Source of the DNA: UBA7236 sp044227505
GTDB taxonomy: Bacteria; Bacteroidota; Bacteroidia; Chitinophagales; BACL12
Assembly (NCBI GenBank): GCA_044227505.1
Contig: JBGAWP010000011.1
Location: forward strand, 8,816-72,815
Length of the DNA: 64,000 nt
Direction of reading: 5' to 3'
The notes beneath the pieces are model-generated. The model ran no database searches. It had not been told where the DNA came from and saw only the letters and a list, made by a program, of their open reading frames with translations. Positions 60,810 to 64,000 of this stretch are shown in pieces (within the stretch, counting starts at the first letter, position 1; every line of letters begins with the position of its first letter). Both the position numbers and the translations under genes were made by a program.

Positions 60810-62165
60810 TTATTCCACTATAGTAAGCGGAGCAACAAATCGCTCTGCTCCATCATAAACAAACAGAAAATAATTTCCTGCATGAATATTGGTTAGTGAA
60901 ATTGTATTTGTTGTAAATGTATTTATATTATTTGACTGAATTAAATTTCCAGTAACCGAATATAATTCATATTTCGCATCACCTGAATTAATATTACATT
61001 GCAATTGAATAGAGGTATTTGCTGTGGCGGGATTTGGCGAAACATTGATAACAACGGGCTGTCCGGTATTTTCTATATCTGTTTCTGCAATCGATTCCGC
61101 ATTAATAGTAAATTCGTATGCATTAGTAGGATCATAGTGGTTTGTGCAACTAATTGATACTGTTCCTGATGCGGGGATGAGATCAGTAAAAAAGTCAACT
61201 CTGACAATTTCCGATTCGCCCGGGGCTAAAAATACGGTTGTGGAATCTTCACTTGGTGAATAACAAAGGTCAGTACAAAGCGTTGTAAACCATCCTTCGG
61301 GAATATCAACTTCCGTTCTAACAAAATCTATCAATACATCGTCGTCACTTGTATTCGTAAAAGTTACATGCGCCGCAATAATATTATCCACCACACCATA
61401 AAAAACTTCTTCCGGTTCCAAAACTGCATCAAATGCACCTTCCGGATCATAGGTTCCTGTACCTACTAAACCCAATAGATCATCAATGGATACATACATA
61501 TCTTCCGGTTCTTTGTTAAACCATTTTTGTGCGTCGTAAACATATCCATCAGGAGCAATTAACCATGCAGGATTTGGGTTTGTTCCCCAATTTTCCCAAA
61601 ATTCATTACAAGGTCCGTCAATTAAAACAGGAACATTTATTGTTTCATTTGCAAGCATATCACTTACAATTTCTTTACGCTCACCATAGGTGGTAGGCTG
61701 TCGATATAAAATTCCTTCTGCATAATTATCTGCACCTACATTTTCATATCCGAAATAAGGACTGAAGTCAATTACAGGATGTGCTTCAACAGTATATACC
61801 AAATATATTTCAAGATCATCACCATACATTGCCTTCATATCGTTTATCACATCAATTTTGCCGCGAAAAACATAACAGGTATAATTACATCCTACCAATA
61901 AAACTGGTTTTACACTGTTTAACAATCCCGACATTTGTACTGAATCTCCTTCAAGAGTATACAATTTAAAATCATGCACTAATTCTCCTTCCAAAGGTTG
62001 AGAAAGTTCCGTGGTAATTTCAGGATATATGGGGATATAACAAACAGCATCATCGTCGTTGGGTAAACTTGTTTGTCCTATAAAAGTATCCAATGGCACC
62101 TGTGCAATAACTGTGATAAGTGAAGAAGCAATTGATAAGCTAAGGGTTAGTAGTTGTTTTCGCAT
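60810..62165 (-). CDS. Secreted deiodinase-like thioredoxin-fold protein with T9SS sorting domain
   Basis: 451 residues from the ATG at 62165 (a start 60 bases upstream lacks support). Signal peptide (to ~VIAQ). The domain at ~60-215 resembles the iodothyronine deiodinase family: VLLVGCNYTCYVFRGKID with C93 and C97, LEIYLVYTVEAHP (E-A-H), and WLIAPDGYVYDAQKWFN. Cys97 sits where vertebrate enzymes have selenocysteine. Then a beta-sandwich (~230-350) and a T9SS type A domain (VSPNPATANTSIQL). Activity is not established: a secreted thiol oxidoreductase or a peroxiredoxin-type function is as likely as dehalogenation. Confidence 0.68.
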   Translation of the reverse strand: MRKQLLTLSLSIASSLITVIAQVPLDTFIGQTSLPNDDDAVCYIPIYPEITTELSQPLEGELVHDFKLYTLEGDSVQMSGLLNSVKPVLLVGCNYTCYVFRGKIDVINDMKAMYGDDLEIYLVYTVEAHPVIDFSPYFGYENVGADNYAEGILYRQPTTYGERKEIVSDMLANETINVPVLIDGPCNEFWENWGTNPNPAWLIAPDGYVYDAQKWFNKEPEDMYVSIDDLLGLVGTGTYDPEGAFDAVLEPEEVFYGVVDNIIAAHVTFTNTSDDDVLIDFVRTEVDIPEGWFTTLCTDLCYSPSEDSTTVFLAPGESEIVRVDFFTDLIPASGTVSISCTNHYDPTNAYEFTINAESIAETDIENTGQPVVINVSPNPATANTSIQLQCNINSGDAKYELYSVTGNLIQSNNINTFTTNTISLTNIHAGNYFLFVYDGAERFVAPLTIVE

Positions 62166-62194
62166 ATTTATTTTACACTTTTCTTTGAATGCTG

Positions 62195-62226
62195 CAAATA
62201 AAGGGGTAAGCAAATTGTAAAACAAA
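62195..62226 (-). promoter_or_regulatory. Promoter of the deiodinase-like gene
   Basis: Minus strand: TTTG (62226-62223), 20 bases, then TTTATTTG (62202-62195, one mismatch to TAnnTTTG), 29 bases before the ATG. Confidence 0.5.
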
Positions 62227-62481
62227 TTCCGTTAATGAAGTGTAAACGGAAGAATCACAATTTATACATGTGAAATATTAGCCAAATTTTGATGATAAAA
62301 GTTTCCTTTTGTTTACTGGATTGAATTTCAGGAGAAAGGAGCAACCTGAACATCCGAAACTCTATTGTACATTGCCTTTTCGTTAATACTATGTTGGGAA
62401 AACATTTACAATAGTTTAACAACCTTTACACTAAATTTTAGCGGTTGTTTAAAACTGCTGATCTTAGATCAGTTTCCATTT

Positions 62482-63597
62482 TCAACTAAATCTGGCCCTT
62501 AAAACCATAAATTTCTTCTCAAAAAATAAATAAGAAATACCGGAAATTATTATGGAGAGAAAAAGCGCAATTATTGAAAACAACAATAAACTCCAAACAT
62601 CATCAATTTTTATAGAAAGATATTTACAAAATTGAAACATGATATGAATAAATATCAGGTGGAACACATAGAGTCCGTAACTTATTTTTCCGAGTTTTGT
62701 CAAAATATTTTTTTCATTAATTCTGATCCTGGTATCCTGCGGTATAAAAATGCAAATTATTCCCATAAATAATAATGCGATCAAGGTCGGTCGGAAAATG
62801 TCAATGACCAATATTCCGGTTACCGGAAAAATACTGGTCTGAAAAATTACGGCGACCACAGCCAGGAATAAATAAAAATATTTCGTCCATACTGGAATTG
62901 ATTTTATGAACGTTGCTACTCGCTCATAATTTCTTGCTACGAAATAAGCAGGCAACCCACCAATGGCAAAATTGTCGAGGTTGGTAAATATTTCCTGATT
63001 AACGATCCGCACATTATGTGTTATACCGGGTTCGAGATAACGCGCTATCCAGGAAATAACGATGCTGCAAATTAAAAATAAAGGGATTCGTTTTCCGGGT
63101 ATTATAAATATCACCAACATCCATAAAATATAAAAATGTTCTTCAATGCACAGCGACCAGAAAACACTCAACGGAGTTGTTTGCGGGCGATTATCCTCCA
63201 ATAACATTTTATAATTTTCAGTAAAGGTGAAAGAATATCTCCAATCAAAAGCATATCCATTTCCTATCATATGCAATCCGAGAGCTTGTTTGATGTCGTA
63301 GGGAATAATTGCCACTAATCCGACCACAAGAAAAAATAAAGGCCAGATTCGAAAACTTCTTCGAAGAAAAAATTTCTTTATATTGATAGTTCCTGCATGC
63401 AATTTTTCATAACTCAGAATATAGGTTATTAAAAAACCGCTCAGCACAAAAAAGAATGTAACGCCTATCCCACCGCCTGATTTTAAAAAGGATATAACCT
63501 GCGAATTTCCTTCATAGGGAATATGTAATAAAAACACTTTAAAAAATGCAAAAAAACGGAGAGCATCGAGGGTATGGAAATGTATCTTTGGAGGCAT
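62482..63597 (-). CDS. Acyltransferase family 3 membrane protein
   Basis: 371 residues from the ATG at 63597; a TTG 18 bases upstream would add six residues. The start FHTLDALRFFAFFKVFLLHI is the family motif with the conserved His, followed by GVTFFFVLSGFLITYIL and R-rich RRSFRIWPLFFLV. About ten membrane helices. Members O-acetylate surface sugars, such as O-antigen or other exopolysaccharides (OafA/YrhL type). No glycosyltransferase is adjacent, so the acceptor is unknown. Confidence 0.9.
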   Translation of the reverse strand: MPPKIHFHTLDALRFFAFFKVFLLHIPYEGNSQVISFLKSGGGIGVTFFFVLSGFLITYILSYEKLHAGTINIKKFFLRRSFRIWPLFFLVVGLVAIIPYDIKQALGLHMIGNGYAFDWRYSFTFTENYKMLLEDNRPQTTPLSVFWSLCIEEHFYILWMLVIFIIPGKRIPLFLICSIVISWIARYLEPGITHNVRIVNQEIFTNLDNFAIGGLPAYFVARNYERVATFIKSIPVWTKYFYLFLAVVAVIFQTSIFPVTGILVIDIFRPTLIALLFMGIICIFIPQDTRIRINEKNILTKLGKISYGLYVFHLIFIHIMFQFCKYLSIKIDDVWSLLLFSIIALFLSIIISGISYLFFEKKFMVLRARFS

Positions 63598-63655
63598 GGG
63601 TATATATGCTGCCAATATTACGAATATAAACTACACGATAAAAATTAATTTGAAT

Positions 63656-64000
63656 TCAATCCAATCTTCCGGCGAGTAAATACAACACGGCCATTCTGAT
63701 AGCAACCCCATTTTCCACCTGTTGTAAAATTATGCTTTGTTTACTATCGGCAACATCGCTGGTAATTTCCACCCCGCGGTTTATAGGACCCGGATGCATA
63801 ATTACGATCTCTTTTTTGAGTGAGTTCAGCAATTCCTTATTGATACCATAATATAAACTGTATTCTCTTAAGCTCGGGAAAAATTTAATATCCTGTCGCT
63901 CTAATTGAATTCTAAGAATATTTGCTACATCACACCATTCCAGTGTTTCCTTAAGGTTATAAGAAACATTTACACCCATACTTGCAATATGTTTAGGCAT
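63656..64000 (-). CDS. pyrB: Aspartate carbamoyltransferase catalytic subunit, 3' part
   Basis: 114 residues of the C-terminal aspartate-binding half; the gene continues beyond the window edge at 64000, where the apparent start is an internal Met. Family segments: WCDVANILRIQLERQ, YSLYYGINKE, and the diagnostic MHPGPINRGVEI, then NGVAIRMAVLYLLAGRLD at the end. It catalyses carbamoyl phosphate plus aspartate to carbamoyl aspartate in pyrimidine synthesis. The C-terminus is complete. The acyltransferase gene follows after 58 bases. Confidence 0.93.
   Translation of the reverse strand: MPKHIASMGVNVSYNLKETLEWCDVANILRIQLERQDIKFFPSLREYSLYYGINKELLNSLKKEIVIMHPGPINRGVEITSDVADSKQSIILQQVENGVAIRMAVLYLLAGRLD

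Overview
The window is a 64 kb stretch of a low-GC genome from the phylum Bacteroidota. Support comes from nine predicted secreted proteins with type IX secretion (T9SS) type A C-terminal sorting domains (a YPNP or NPNP motif near the end, a short beta domain, then a final K/H-rich strand), from promoters of the Bacteroidota type (TAnnTTTG at -7), from the absence of clear Shine-Dalgarno sites, and from families common in this phylum (2TM domain, GSCFA, DUF4382, SprB repeat, carboxypeptidase-like TonB-dependent receptor). The class or order cannot be fixed from the sequence; Chitinophagales, Saprospirales or Sphingobacteriales-like lineages are plausible.

Layout. 1-7 kb: a VF530-type DNA-binding protein, a DbpA-like DEAD-box helicase, a B12-binding-type radical SAM protein and groS-groL. 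7-18 kb: secreted proteins (M4 metallopeptidase, a fibre-like protein, SBBP-like and ELWxTDGT beta-propeller proteins, an SGNH-like protein) around one unknown alpha-helical cytoplasmic protein. 18-27 kb: a 2TM protein, a REP-associated tyrosine transposase with palindromes, rarA, an exbB-exbD pair, phenylalanine 4-hydroxylase, and dciA-recF. 27-36 kb: pyruvate dehydrogenase E1 alpha, a membrane-anchored TPR protein, ribH, an MBL hydrolase, tRNA-Met, a DUF4382 lipoprotein, DUF1345, rmuC, a GSCFA protein and a catalytically dead ArsC/LMW-phosphatase-like protein. 36-46 kb: a surface locus with two paralogous beta-helix T9SS proteins flanking a TonB-dependent receptor, then a T9SS protein, an intact-looking LMW phosphatase and a zinc-ribbon membrane protein. 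46-64 kb: a ferritin-VIT1 iron/manganese protein, an SDR lacking its catalytic Tyr, TerC, recX, a duplicated DUF4389 protein, lipoproteins, an ECF sigma factor with a membrane partner, a YbjN protein, a delta-60 repeat protein, an orphan MCE lipoprotein, a PAP2/haloperoxidase-like lipoprotein, a deiodinase-like T9SS protein, an acyltransferase and the 3' end of pyrB.

The most unusual global feature lies between the genes. Spacers are full of 7-base tandem repeats of several families (RGGTTCK, CMTATGT/CCTGTGT, ACTGCCC, TTGACAA). Several run right up to, and in one case into, the stop codon of the neighbouring gene. There are also 8-, 23- and 83-base repeats and dispersed palindromes. No CRISPR array, rRNA operon, prophage or biosynthetic cluster was seen. 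No single new defence-type system stands out. The strongest candidates for new biology are the stop-codon-abutting heptamer arrays, the dead ArsC-like protein, the beta-helix/TonB receptor locus and the secreted deiodinase-like protein.
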